64,000 nt of DNA from DAIDKA01 sp035503515 (GCA_035503515.1 DATJTJ010000161.1:1-64000); one strand, 5' to 3'. Numbered from the stretch's first letter, positions 1 through 8,530 are shown. Numbers and translations: made by a program. The notes: generated by a model not told the origin, from the letters alone.

Positions 1-102
1 GGCGGCGGCCAGGGCAACCGTGCCCCACCCCAGTGCCAGGGGCAACAGGCAGCGCAAAGTCCTGCCGGATATCGATCGCATCACGCGGGTGCCGCCCCTC
101 AT
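1..102 (-). CDS. Secreted protein, N-terminal fragment (runs off left edge)
   Basis: The start codon overlaps the stop of the SGNH hydrolase gene by 4 bp (ATGA), so the two are co-transcribed leftward. The 34 visible residues form a Sec signal peptide: a basic start (MRGGTRVMR), a hydrophobic core around CLLPLALGWG and an AxA cleavage-like end. A second Met lies at residue 8. The mature protein is outside the window, so no function can be given. Its position suggests another exported enzyme acting with the esterase. Confidence 0.6.
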   Translation of the reverse strand, partial: MRGGTRVMRSISGRTLRCLLPLALGWGTVALAAA

Positions 103-1346
103 TTGAACAGCGCCAGGTCGATGACCGCGGCCATGGCCCGATAACCTGCATCGCTGCCATGCAGGTGATCCCCGGCATGCAGCCCTTCCCTGATCTGGGT
201 GGGCCTGGCCGGGTCGCGCATCGCGGCGTCGAAGTCGATCACACCATCGACCTTGTGGGCCGTGCGGATCCAGGTGTTGATGGCGGTCCGCACCGCCTCA
301 CCTTCCGCGGAATAGTAGCTCGCGCCCTCATAGGGCGTGATGGTCGCGGCCAGCACCTTGACGCCGCGCGCGTGGGCACGGGCAATGAGCTGCTCGTAAC
401 CGGCGATCATGGAGTCCCGCGTCGCGCGCGTGCCGGAGAATGAGGATTTGAACGCCGCCGCCATCGGCCCTTCGAAATGGCCATAGGAAATCCCAAGATC
501 GTTCACGCCCTCGAAAATGATCACGGTGCGCACGCCCGGCACCGACAGCACATCGCGATCGAACCGCGCCAGGGCGCTCTGGCCGGCGCCGTCGCTCAGC
601 AACTGATTGCCGCTGATACCCATGTTGACCACGCCCCAGGGGTCCTTGGCGCGCTCCAGCATGTCGGCGAGCAGGTCCGGCCAGCGATGATTGGCATCGA
701 CGGTGGAGCCGATTCCGTCCGAAATCGAATCCCCGAGCACCACGACGGCCCGGGCCTCAGCGCCGGTATGCACCTCGACACCGGAAATGAAGGCCCGCAA
801 TTGCACGGTCTGCTTCGGCGTGAATGCCTTGCCGGTGAAGTCGCCGGTGTCGGAGACGAACGCGTTCTGCATGCCCGTGGCGTGGCAGGTGCAAGGACCG
901 GTTGCTTCGGGAAGATACAAACTGATCGACAGTGAGGACAGCGCCCCGACCGGCAGGTCGATCGGATCGCTGAGGAAGGGTGCGCCGGCCGGGATCGTCG
1001 TAGTGGGTCTTCCCGAAAACAGCACGTCGCGCTCGGTTCCAGATACGGCATTGCCGTGCTCGTCCGCCACCGCGACACGGGCCCGCCCGATGACCAGGGG
1101 CTTGGTCCCGTATTCGTTGCTGAACCGTATGCGAAGCTGCTGCCCGCCGATGCTGACGCGGACGGTCTGGCGGATCGTCTGATTGTCGAAACTCGGCGTG
1201 GCCGGCATGGGTCCCAAGGCCGCCGAGGGAGGCAGCGGCGCGGCTCCCCAGGTCTGCACCCAGCCGGCAGCCGCGCACACCGAACTCATGGCGGCAAGGA
1301 GCACCGCGGCACCCAGACGCAGGGCGCGGGAACGTACTTTGTGCAC
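99..1346 (-). CDS. Secreted SGNH/GDSL-family hydrolase
   Basis: A 415-residue exported esterase-like protein. I chose the GTG at 1346 (AAGG about 9 nt upstream), which puts a clean signal peptide at the N-terminus; the longer reading adds 31 charged, unlikely residues. After a beta-rich N-terminal domain the SGNH blocks follow in order: GDSIS (nucleophile Ser), GISGN, GVND and DHLH near the end (Asp/His of the triad). It closely resembles the hydrolase at 9451-10809, sharing SALARFDRDVLSVPG and the GDSI, TPY and DHLH blocks, so the two are paralogues. Expected activity is hydrolysis of ester-linked acyl groups in the periplasm or outside the cell; the substrate is unknown. Confidence 0.85.
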   Translation of the reverse strand: MHKVRSRALRLGAAVLLAAMSSVCAAAGWVQTWGAAPLPPSAALGPMPATPSFDNQTIRQTVRVSIGGQQLRIRFSNEYGTKPLVIGRARVAVADEHGNAVSGTERDVLFSGRPTTTIPAGAPFLSDPIDLPVGALSSLSISLYLPEATGPCTCHATGMQNAFVSDTGDFTGKAFTPKQTVQLRAFISGVEVHTGAEARAVVVLGDSISDGIGSTVDANHRWPDLLADMLERAKDPWGVVNMGISGNQLLSDGAGQSALARFDRDVLSVPGVRTVIIFEGVNDLGISYGHFEGPMAAAFKSSFSGTRATRDSMIAGYEQLIARAHARGVKVLAATITPYEGASYYSAEGEAVRTAINTWIRTAHKVDGVIDFDAAMRDPARPTQIREGLHAGDHLHGSDAGYRAMAAVIDLALFK

Positions 1347-1522
1347 GCGATCGCCCTTGCCCGGCGCGCAAGCGCTCTGCGGATCCTGGTGGGTCAGATC
1401 GGGATCCCGTTCACACCGTCGTGCCATGAATCGCCTCATCCGGATGAGAAATCAACCTGCGTAGAATATCACCCCCGCGAAGCCCTCCGGGCGACCATGT
1501 GACCTGTCCCGTGAGCTGCAAA

Positions 1523-1543
1523 CCTGTGACTGCGAGTCACAGG
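1523..1543. promoter_or_regulatory. Perfect 9-bp inverted repeat, candidate operator
   Basis: Arms CCTGTGACT and AGTCACAGG are separated by GCG, giving a perfect dyad. It lies between the divergent SGNH hydrolase and NmrA-like genes, about 110 bp before the latter's start. A second imperfect dyad (GGATCCC ... GGGATCC, 1550-1576) follows directly. No regulator gene is adjacent, so the binding protein is unknown. Confidence 0.4.
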
Positions 1544-1651
1544 AATCGCGGATCCCGCATGGACTGCATGGGATCCCGGTTCGCAGTATCATCCCCGGCG
1601 CACCGGCGCTGTCCAAGGCACTGCCCTTCAGGCGACGACTGGAGACCTCGG

Positions 1652-2545
1652 TTGACGACCATCGCTGTGACCGGTGCCACCGGAAAACTCGGACATGCCA
1701 CGCTGCGGTCGCTGCTTCGACGCGGCGTGGCGCCGGAGACGATCCGGCCGATCGTGCGCGACCTGGCGAAGGCCCGTGATCTGGTCGACAGCCGCTTCGA
1801 TGTGGCCTATGGCAACTACGCGGACGCGGCGCTGCTCGAGGCCGCATTCACCGGCGTCGACAAACTGCTGTTCATCTCCACCAGTGCGCTCGGCGAGGAG
1901 CGGATGCTTCATCACCGCAATGTGGTCAATGCCGCCCGCGGCGCCGGGGTTGGGCACATCATCTATACCAGCGTGATCAAGCCGCAGGCGCAGGCTTTCT
2001 TTCCGGCCTCTCCCGGGCACTACCACACCGAGGCATTGATCCGGGAAGCGGGCATTCCGTACACCTTCTTCCGCAACAATCTGTACCTGGACATCGTACC
2101 GATGCTGTTCGGAGGCGCGCTGGCGAGCGGCGAGCTCGTCCACTGCGGAGGCGATGGCCGTATCGGATTCGTGGCGCGCGAGGACATCGCGGAGGGCTTG
2201 GCGCGGGTGCTGACCAGCGAGGGGCATCTGGATCGTGAATATCCGATCACGGTCAGGCGCGAGGGCTACAGCCTGTCCGAGATCGCCGGGGAACTGGGCC
2301 GCGTGAGTGGCCGGAACATCGCCTACCTTCCGGTGTCAGCCGCGGACTTCGGGCGGGCCCTCGAGCAGGCGGGGCTGCCGCCACCGCTCGTGGCCCTGTC
2401 GGTGGCGCTGGGGGAGGCGGTGCGTGCGGGTGAATTCGACGTGAGCGATCCGGCGCTCGAGCAGCTACTGGGACGCCCGCCACTGGCGCTGCCGGATTTC
2501 CTGGCACGCACGCTCGCGTCGGCGCCCGCAGCAGCCACGACCTGA
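1652..2545 (+). CDS. NmrA-like NAD(P)-binding reductase/epimerase
   Basis: A 297-residue atypical short-chain dehydrogenase. The N-terminus is the Rossmann dinucleotide motif TGATGKLGH, which fixes the start at the TTG at 1652 with GGAGA just upstream; the upstream in-frame extension has no protein-like character. The classical YxxxK active site is not evident, as in the NmrA/QOR2/azoreductase-like subfamily. Likely role: a soluble NAD(P)H-dependent quinone or azo reductase, or a redox sensor. It stands alone, convergent with the GntR gene (6 bp gap). The family is confident, the substrate is not. Confidence 0.8.
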   Translation: MTTIAVTGATGKLGHATLRSLLRRGVAPETIRPIVRDLAKARDLVDSRFDVAYGNYADAALLEAAFTGVDKLLFISTSALGEERMLHHRNVVNAARGAGVGHIIYTSVIKPQAQAFFPASPGHYHTEALIREAGIPYTFFRNNLYLDIVPMLFGGALASGELVHCGGDGRIGFVAREDIAEGLARVLTSEGHLDREYPITVRREGYSLSEIAGELGRVSGRNIAYLPVSAADFGRALEQAGLPPPLVALSVALGEAVRAGEFDVSDPALEQLLGRPPLALPDFLARTLASAPAAATT

Positions 2546-2551
2546 GGCGCT

Positions 2552-3232
2552 TCAGGTCCGGATCAGCTGCAGCATGTTGATGCTGCTCTTCACGGTATTG
2601 ACGTGCTCGCACATCAGGAATTCGGCACGCACGCTCTGACGGGACTCCAGCGCATCGCAGATCGCGTGGTGCTGCATGTGGGCGAAGTACAGCGCGTCGA
2701 ACATCGCCACCAGATCGGCGCCGTCGAAGGCGATGGCGCCGGCACTGGCGAAAGGGATGCAGTCATTGCTGGCGAGAGCCCCGGCGATGATGGGACTGCG
2801 GGCTTCGCACAGCAGCAGCGCGTGAAACCGGTCGTTCATCGCGCCATAGGCGGCCTCGTCCGACTCCACGAGATGGCGTTTGCGGAAGATCCGATCGCCC
2901 TCCTCCAGGCATACCCGTAGCTGCTGTAGCAGGGACGGGCTCGCCCCGCGCTCGGCAATCCGGCGCACGGCAAAGCCCTCCAGCACGCCCCGCAGGTCGA
3001 TGGCGTCCAGGATGTCGCTGCGGGTGAAGGTGCGCACCAGGTAGCCGCGGCCCCCGGACTCCACCAGCAGGCCCTCGCGGGCGAGGACCGGCAATGCCTG
3101 CCGCACCGGCGTCCGGGACATTCCCAGAAGCTCCGCCAGCATGATTTCCGTGACCCGCTGGCCGGGCTTGAGGCGTCCGCGCAGGATCATTTCCCGGACG
3201 CTGACCGTGGCGCGCGCCAACTGGGTATCCAT
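2552..3232 (-). CDS. GntR-family transcriptional regulator (FadR/FCD type)
   Basis: 226 residues: an N-terminal winged helix (about residues 10-75, with LAELLGMSRTPVRQAL as the recognition segment) followed by an all-helical FCD effector domain. It is divergent from the LigM-like demethylase gene. Two copies of TTGGATCCCAA lie in the shared intergenic region and fit the dyad sites used by FCD regulators. The predicted -10 is so close to the ATG that the transcript may be nearly leaderless. Likely a repressor of the demethylase gene and of itself, relieved by an aromatic acid or intermediate; the ligand is not deducible. Confidence 0.88.
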   Translation of the reverse strand: MDTQLARATVSVREMILRGRLKPGQRVTEIMLAELLGMSRTPVRQALPVLAREGLLVESGGRGYLVRTFTRSDILDAIDLRGVLEGFAVRRIAERGASPSLLQQLRVCLEEGDRIFRKRHLVESDEAAYGAMNDRFHALLLCEARSPIIAGALASNDCIPFASAGAIAFDGADLVAMFDALYFAHMQHHAICDALESRQSVRAEFLMCEHVNTVKSSINMLQLIRT

Positions 3233-3239
3233 GGGCCCG

Positions 3240-3269
3240 ATCCTGCGACATTGGATCCCAAAACGTCAA
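3240..3269 (-). promoter_or_regulatory. Predicted gntR promoter with embedded operator
   Basis: On the minus strand a -35-like TTGACG (3269-3264) and a -10-like CAGGAT (3245-3240) are 18 bp apart. The spacer contains the dyad TTGGATCCCAA (3251-3261). The ATG at 3232 begins only 8 nt after the -10. A regulator bound here would block its own promoter. Confidence 0.4.
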
Positions 3270-3304
3270 TTACCGACAGATCTGAGCCCCGGATCGGTCT
3301 CATC

Positions 3305-3334
3305 TTGACAGGATTGGATCCCAAGTCTCAAGAT
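3305..3334 (+). promoter_or_regulatory. Predicted ligM-like promoter with embedded operator
   Basis: A consensus -35 TTGACA (3305-3310) and a -10-like CAAGAT (3329-3334) are 18 bp apart. The second TTGGATCCCAA (3314-3324) lies in the spacer. The two operator copies are exactly 63 bp apart, about six helical turns, so they face the same side of the DNA. Confidence 0.45.
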
Positions 3335-3456
3335 CGCGGTCCGGCAGACACTGCAGCTGGCGGCGGGAACGAGTGTGAGGCGTTTGAAGAAACCTCGCCG
3401 TTCGCGTGTAGGCAAAGCTTTTTCTTCAGGATTTGACGTTTAGAGAGGTGGGGGAG

Positions 3457-4857
3457 ATGAGCCAGCAGAACCTGGAAGGTGTGTTGAAGGCAGCCGGCAA
3501 TCCGGTGCAGTTGTTGCGCAACTCGAGGATCGGTGCCTACGTCTACCCGGTCGTGCCGAGCGAATACACGAACTGGCGCGATGAGCAGCGCGCCTGGCGC
3601 GAGAGCGTCGTGTTGTTCGATCAGACTCACCACATGGCAGAGTTCACGGTCAAGGGTCCGGATGCCCTGAAGCTGATGTCCTACTGCACGATCAACAGCT
3701 TCAACAATTTCAGCGTCGGCAAGGCCAAGCAGATGGTGCCGATCAGCTATGACGGTTACGTCATCGGCGATGGCATCCTGTTCTACGAGGACACGGAGGA
3801 GCTGGTGTTCGTCGGCCGGGCGCCCTCCGTGAACTGGTTGCAGTTCCAGGCCGAGACCGGCAACTTCAAGGTCGACACCATCCGTGACGACCGCTCGCCG
3901 TCGGCGCCGAAAGGCAAGGCCGTCACTCGCCGCCGCTACCGCTTCCAGATCCAGGGTCCGAACGCCTGGAAAGTGATCGAGAAGCTCAACGGCGGCCCGG
4001 TGGTGCCGGAAATCAAGTTCTTCAACTGGAGCCACATCAACCTGGGCGGCCAGAAGGTCAAGGCATTGCGGCACGGCATGGCCGGTGCGCCGGGACTCGA
4101 AGTCTGGGGTCCGTACGCGGACTACGACAAGGTCTTCAACACCATCATGGAGGCGGGCCAGGAGTTCGGCATCGCCGCCGTCGGTACGCGTGCGTATTCC
4201 TCGAACACCCTGGAGTCCGGCTGGATCCCCTCCCCGCTGCCCGCCGTCTATAGCGGCGAGAGCATGAAGAAGTATCGTGAGTGGCTTCCGGCCAACGGCT
4301 ACGAGGCCACCTGCTCGATCGCCGGCAGCTTCGTGTCCGACAGGATCGAGGACTACTACACGACGCCGTACGACCTCGGCTACGGCCCGTTCGTGAAGTT
4401 CGACCATGACTTCGCCGGCCGGGAGGCGCTCGAGAAGCTCTCCAAGCAGCCGCACAAGAACAAGGTGACCTTCGCCTGGAGCGGGGAGGACGTGGCCAGG
4501 GTTCTCGCCTCGCTCTTCGTTCCCGGAAAGCTGTCGAACAAGTACTTCGATTTTCCGAACACCAATTACGGCTCGGCCACCTTCGATGCCGTCAAGAAGG
4601 GCGGCAAGGTCGTCGGGTACTCGATGTTCGGCGGTTACAGCTTCAACGAGCGCACTGCGCTGTCGTTGGGGGTGGTCAATCCGGAGGTGCAGATCGGCGA
4701 AGAGCTCACGCTGGTGTGGGGCGAACCCGATGGCGGCACCCGCAAGTCCACCGTCGAGCGTCACGAGCAGACCGAAGTGCGCGTGCAGGTTGCGGCCGTG
4801 CCCTACGGTGAGGATGCCCGCAAGAACTATGCATCGGGCTGGCGCACGAAGAAATAG
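3457..4857 (+). CDS. LigM-type tetrahydrofolate-dependent aromatic O-demethylase
   Basis: 466 residues of the GcvT/aminomethyltransferase folate-binding fold, at the length typical of LigM and DesA rather than the shorter GcvT or DmdA. These enzymes move the O-methyl group of vanillate or syringate to tetrahydrofolate, giving the catechol and 5-methyl-THF in the cytoplasm. Start ATG 3457 follows the strong ribosome site GAGAGGTGGGGG. The gene is monocistronic: a GntR regulator is divergent and a strong terminator follows. The MetE-like gene at 36009 and the vanillyl-alcohol-oxidase-family enzyme at 62539 fit a methoxy-aromatic diet. The substrate is inferred from the family; another methoxylated acid is possible. 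Confidence 0.8.
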   Translation: MSQQNLEGVLKAAGNPVQLLRNSRIGAYVYPVVPSEYTNWRDEQRAWRESVVLFDQTHHMAEFTVKGPDALKLMSYCTINSFNNFSVGKAKQMVPISYDGYVIGDGILFYEDTEELVFVGRAPSVNWLQFQAETGNFKVDTIRDDRSPSAPKGKAVTRRRYRFQIQGPNAWKVIEKLNGGPVVPEIKFFNWSHINLGGQKVKALRHGMAGAPGLEVWGPYADYDKVFNTIMEAGQEFGIAAVGTRAYSSNTLESGWIPSPLPAVYSGESMKKYREWLPANGYEATCSIAGSFVSDRIEDYYTTPYDLGYGPFVKFDHDFAGREALEKLSKQPHKNKVTFAWSGEDVARVLASLFVPGKLSNKYFDFPNTNYGSATFDAVKKGGKVVGYSMFGGYSFNERTALSLGVVNPEVQIGEELTLVWGEPDGGTRKSTVERHEQTEVRVQVAAVPYGEDARKNYASGWRTKK

Positions 4858-4871
4858 TCCCGAGCGCTGAA

Positions 4872-4902
4872 GGCCCGCTGCCGCAAGGTGGCGGGCCCTT
4901 TT
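4872..4902 (+). terminator. Rho-independent terminator after the demethylase gene
   Basis: An 11-bp stem (GGCCCGCTGCC against GGTGGCGGGCC, two G-T pairs) is closed by a GCAA tetraloop and followed by CTTTT. It lies 15 bp past the stop codon. Confidence 0.85.
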
Positions 4903-4917
4903 CGCCGACGGCTTGCC

Positions 4918-5769
4918 CTACGCAAACGTCGGACGCTGCGGCGCGGGGCTCGCGGGTGCGGCGGCGCCCTTGGCCGCCGCGGTGAAGGCGCGATCCAGGG
5001 CCTGGATGACGGCCGCGCGCTGCGTTTCGCGGGTGGTGGCTCCGGAAGCCTGAAACCGCAGTTCGAGCTGGGCCTCCGTGGCATCCACCCGGGTGAGAAA
5101 ACAGCTGGTCACGGCCGCCTCGCCGACCACCTGCGCCGTCGCCTCGCGCGCAAGCTTGGTGGCCGCCTCCAGATCCGCATCGCGGCTGAGGCGAATGGTG
5201 ACGACTTGCTGCCAGCGGCCGACGCCGGGGCTGAGATTGATCACCGTCTGGCTGGCCGCGACGCTGTTGGGCAGCACCACCGAGCGACCGTCCTGGACCC
5301 TGATCGTGGTGTACCCGAGAGAGATGTTCTCGACCGTGCCGATTTCGGTGCCGGTGGGGGCTGCGATCTGCAACGTGTCCCCCAAGCGGAAGGGCCGGTA
5401 GATGGTCATGGAAATGCCGGCCACGAGATTGCCGAGCGTGCTCTGTGCGGCAAGGCCGATCACCACCGAGGCGACCCCCGCGCCGGCCAGCAGCGCAGTA
5501 CCCAGGGCGCGCAGCTGCGGGATCAGGTGCGCATAGAGGATCAACATGATGACCCAGATCAGCGCCGATCCGATCTGCTGCAGGAAATTGACCGTGGTGC
5601 GATCGACGTGGGTGTCCCTGGAGCACGCTGCATGGACCGCTTTGCGCAGCCCCTTCGACAGCAGCAGCGCAATCACCACGAACAACACGAAGTAGAAGAG
5701 CGCGCCGACCGGCTCGGCGGGTTTTACGATCGACAGCAGATCCTTCGGAACGATCTGAAAACCATGCAT
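4918..5769 (-). CDS. MscS-family mechanosensitive ion channel
   Basis: 283 residues. Two hydrophobic segments (about residues 23-42 and 68-85) precede the conserved Gly/Ala-rich pore helix GAGVASVVIGLAAQSTLGN and the beta domain starting FRLGD. The C-terminal alpha/beta domain ends in a short Ala/Pro-rich tail. It sits in the inner membrane and releases solutes on osmotic downshock. Size and architecture match the small MscS type. It is transcribed toward the terminator at 4872; the next upstream gene, an SDR, is on the same strand 69 bp away. Confidence 0.9.
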   Translation of the reverse strand: MHGFQIVPKDLLSIVKPAEPVGALFYFVLFVVIALLLSKGLRKAVHAACSRDTHVDRTTVNFLQQIGSALIWVIMLILYAHLIPQLRALGTALLAGAGVASVVIGLAAQSTLGNLVAGISMTIYRPFRLGDTLQIAAPTGTEIGTVENISLGYTTIRVQDGRSVVLPNSVAASQTVINLSPGVGRWQQVVTIRLSRDADLEAATKLAREATAQVVGEAAVTSCFLTRVDATEAQLELRFQASGATTRETQRAAVIQALDRAFTAAAKGAAAPASPAPQRPTFA

Positions 5770-5838
5770 GGCGGATATTCTGTCATGACAGCTTGGGCAT
5801 TCAAGGGCGCGTTCGATGACGCGACTGTCAGACTGGAA

Positions 5839-6540
5839 CTATACCTTGCCGTACACCGGCACCACCGCGCCGCGCGACACCGAGTTCAGCGGCGAGGCGA
5901 GAAAGGCGACGGTGGCAGCCACGTCGGCGACTTTCGGCCAGGCCTCGAAGTCCGCCTTCGGCATGGACTTGCGGTTGGCAGCGGTATCCATGATCGAAGG
6001 CGCAATCGCATTCACGAGGATGCCTTCCGGCGCCACCTCTTCGGCCAGTGCGGCAGTGAAGGCTGCGACGCCCGCCTTCGCGACCGTGTACGCGGTGAGA
6101 TTTGCACCCAGGCGCGGCTCCAGTGCCTGTCGCGAGGCGACGTTCACGATCCGCCCTCCGCCTGGCCCGCGTCGGAATGCCCCGACGGCCGCGCGGCTGC
6201 ACAGACAGGCTGAAATCAGGTTCGATTCAAGCTGTGCGCCCAGCAGGGCCTTGTCGCTGGCGGCGATGGGCGCGAACGCAAACCCGCCGGCGACGTGGAT
6301 CGATGCCCACAATGAGGCAAGGCCCGCGTAGAAGCTCATGACCGAGGGCTCGTCGGCGAGGTCCGCGAGTGGCACCAGCGATACGCGGCCGTGCCCGCGA
6401 TGCTCGAAGCGCGCGGCCTCCTCCTCGCTGCGGTAGGGAACATGGCAGATGGCACCCTCGGCCAGCAACGCGCCGACGATGGCGCTGCCGAGCGCCCCCG
6501 TGCCACCCGTGATCACGACATGCCGGTCCTGATAGTTCAT
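5839..6540 (-). CDS. SDR-family oxidoreductase
   Basis: 233 residues starting MNYQDRHVVITGG, with AGGAG five bases before the ATG at 6540; longer in-frame readings add low-quality sequence. Classical SDR features: the cofactor-binding block TGGTGALGSA near the N-terminus, VNVASRQ (the Ser strand) and a C-terminal substrate loop. The usual YxxxK appears as YTVAK, so the catalytic Tyr and Lys are present. Substrate unknown. Same strand as MscS downstream, with no clear link in function. Confidence 0.85.
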   Translation of the reverse strand: MNYQDRHVVITGGTGALGSAIVGALLAEGAICHVPYRSEEEAARFEHRGHGRVSLVPLADLADEPSVMSFYAGLASLWASIHVAGGFAFAPIAASDKALLGAQLESNLISACLCSRAAVGAFRRGPGGGRIVNVASRQALEPRLGANLTAYTVAKAGVAAFTAALAEEVAPEGILVNAIAPSIMDTAANRKSMPKADFEAWPKVADVAATVAFLASPLNSVSRGAVVPVYGKV

Positions 6541-6560
6541 GGGTGCTCCTGTTACGACGG

Positions 6561-6803
6561 TCAGCGAGGCAATTGAAAGATTTCTATGAGCGCACGCCGC
6601 TCTCCGCATTTGTGGCAGCGCAACCGCCGTCGCAGCTGCCCGATCCCGGTGTGCGCGCCGATCACCCTCCGCACGAACTCGCCCCGCAGCTCGCGTTCGT
6701 GACCACAGGCACAGCGGACCTTGATGACGAACCAATCACGAATGAAATCGCCTATGGGAGATGCGTCGGGGACCGCGACCAGTTTCAGGGTGGGTGGCAG
6801 CAT
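6561..6803 (-). CDS. Small zinc-ribbon-like protein, unknown function
   Basis: 80 residues from ATG 6803. Two cysteine pairs (CACGHE and CHKCGE) about 36 residues apart form a likely structural zinc site. It sits 20 bp upstream of the SDR on the same strand, so the two may be co-transcribed. A longer reading from GTG 6827 is possible. The conserved Cys spacing makes it more credible than a chance frame, but no function can be assigned. Confidence 0.6.
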   Translation of the reverse strand: MLPPTLKLVAVPDASPIGDFIRDWFVIKVRCACGHERELRGEFVRRVIGAHTGIGQLRRRLRCHKCGERRALIEIFQLPR

Positions 6804-6894
6804 ACGCCTGATGCTAGCGCCGAACACAAGTCAACCAGCAAGGCGGGACCTGCGGTACTGTATAACGGCCCGGCAACTGGATGGGATCGACGCA

Positions 6895-7824
6895 ATGTGT
6901 TATTCGGCCATGGTCATCGCGGACTGGAAGGTCTTCGTGCGTGACACCGGTATTCAGCTGTCCCTTCAGGAGTTCCATGAGCTGATGCAGCGACGGCTCG
7001 ATGATCCGTCCCTGCGGCTGCCCCGGGGCTTCGACCTCGAGTTCCTGCAGGCACAGACCCCCGAAGAGCGCGCCATCCGGGATCTGGGCGACCGCTACCG
7101 CAGCGCCCAGGTGGGCAAACTGGAGACGGAAATCTTCGCCCAGCGCAAGCGGCTTGCGGATGCGGAGCGCAAGCTCGCCCTCAAGCCGACCAAGGCCGCC
7201 GCCGAAAGCAGACGTATCGCCACTGGCAAGGTGCAGCAGCTGCTGGGCAAGCTGGCATTGCTCAAGGACGGCCGGCCTCACGTGGATGATTACCGCATCT
7301 TTCCCCGATCGTATGCGCCGGTCGTGGTCGTCAGGGACGGGCGCAAGGTGCTGGTGCCGGCGCGATATCTGCTGCGGCAACCCGGTGCGGCCGCGGCGGC
7401 CGACGACGCGCTCGGCGGCAACTACAACGCCCGGCGTGACAATCTCACCCGCTTCTGGCGCAACCAGTTCGGCGCAACGCATGCGCTGCTGGTGATCGAT
7501 TCGTTCTTCGAGAACGTCACCGGATCCGACGGGCGCAACCAGGTGCTGCACTTCGTGCCGCGGCCCCTGGGGCGGATGTTAGTCGCCTGTCTGTTCTCGG
7601 AATGGACGGATGGGAAAAGCGGCGAGAAGCTGCTGTCCTTCGCGGCGATCACCGATGATCCGCCGCCGGAAGTCGCGGCGGCAGGTCACGACCGGATGAT
7701 CGTGAATCTGCGGCCGCAGAACATCGACCGGTGGCTCACACCGGCGGGCCGCTCGGTCGAGGAATTGCAGGCGATCCTGAGCGATCGGCAATCGCCCTAT
7801 TACGAGCACAGTCTCGCCGCCTGA
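6895..7824 (+). CDS. SRAP (YedK/HMCES-like) abasic-site protein
   Basis: 309 residues. The start is fixed by the invariant Met-Cys (MCYSA): after Met removal Cys2 becomes the N-terminal nucleophile that crosslinks to abasic sites in single-stranded DNA. Other family marks: YNARRDNL, SFFEN (Glu of the active site) and GHDRM (the catalytic His). Against the usual 220-240 residues it carries a charged helical insert of roughly 70 residues (about 55-125) between the first strand and RIFPRSYAPV. A TATAAC -10-like hexamer lies at 6861-6866. Role: shielding of abasic sites at stalled forks. Confidence 0.85.
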   Translation: MCYSAMVIADWKVFVRDTGIQLSLQEFHELMQRRLDDPSLRLPRGFDLEFLQAQTPEERAIRDLGDRYRSAQVGKLETEIFAQRKRLADAERKLALKPTKAAAESRRIATGKVQQLLGKLALLKDGRPHVDDYRIFPRSYAPVVVVRDGRKVLVPARYLLRQPGAAAAADDALGGNYNARRDNLTRFWRNQFGATHALLVIDSFFENVTGSDGRNQVLHFVPRPLGRMLVACLFSEWTDGKSGEKLLSFAAITDDPPPEVAAAGHDRMIVNLRPQNIDRWLTPAGRSVEELQAILSDRQSPYYEHSLAA

Positions 7825-7929
7825 AGTCCGCGCTGCAGCTGCAGGTCCGGCAGCGGCGGCGCATCCTCCTACGCCACTGTCAGGCATCCCGTGGCTTTCG
7901 GCGTGCATTGCACATGGCGACGATGATTC

Positions 7930-8514
7930 ATGGTCGAACCCTCTGACCCTGCCGGCCATCGGCCGCCGCATCTCGAGGAGAACATCGACAGCGTCCTCGA
8001 GGTGCAGAAGCGGGAATGGGAACAGCGGCCCCGCTCGCAGCGCATCGTGGAGCGGTTCAGCGGCTACATCGGGCGTCCGCGGTACCTGGCGCTGCTCATG
8101 AGCTTCGTGGTCGCCTGGATCGTCTTCAATTCGCTGGCGCCGCACTGGGGCGCATCGGCTTTCGATCCGTTCCCGTATCCCCTGCTCGATGGAATCCTCA
8201 CCCTCGCAGCGCTGTTCAGCACCACCATCGTGCTCATCGCGCAGAACCGGCAGACGCGCCAGGAGCAACAGCACACCCACATCGCCCTGCAGCTGAACCT
8301 GGCGACCGAACAGAAGGTCGCCAAGATCATCAAGCTCATCGAAGAGCTGCGCCGCGACCTGCCCATGGTCAGGAACCGCTACGATCCCCAGGCCGAGCGA
8401 TTCGCTGAGAAGACCGATGCCCTGCAGGTGCTGTCCGCCATCGAGGAAGTGGGGCTGATCGATCATCCCGCGGCTGCCGCCGCGACGCCGGCAGCGGATG
8501 CGCCGCGCAAGTAG
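7930..8514 (+). CDS. DUF1003 membrane protein
   Basis: 194 residues. An acidic N-terminal helix is followed by two transmembrane segments (about 55-75 and 88-105) flanking a short periplasmic loop (FDPFPYPLL, a DUF1003 hallmark), then QNRQTRQEQQ, a long amphipathic helix and an Ala-rich tail. The role of DUF1003 proteins is unknown; in several bacteria they sit with stress or cyclic-nucleotide-type functions. The next gene is the CsbD-like stress protein. Confidence 0.85.
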   Translation: MVEPSDPAGHRPPHLEENIDSVLEVQKREWEQRPRSQRIVERFSGYIGRPRYLALLMSFVVAWIVFNSLAPHWGASAFDPFPYPLLDGILTLAALFSTTIVLIAQNRQTRQEQQHTHIALQLNLATEQKVAKIIKLIEELRRDLPMVRNRYDPQAERFAEKTDALQVLSAIEEVGLIDHPAAAAATPAADAPRK

Positions 8515-8530
8515 CGCCGAGCGCGGCCGT

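Noticed and set aside
4888..6213. 441-residue open frame on the plus strand
   Set aside because: Antisense to the MscS and SDR genes, both of which have clear motifs and ribosome sites.
6851..6870. LexA box before the SRAP gene
   Set aside because: Only a half site (ACTGTATA) is present; the second CAGT half is missing, so it is better read as a -10 region.
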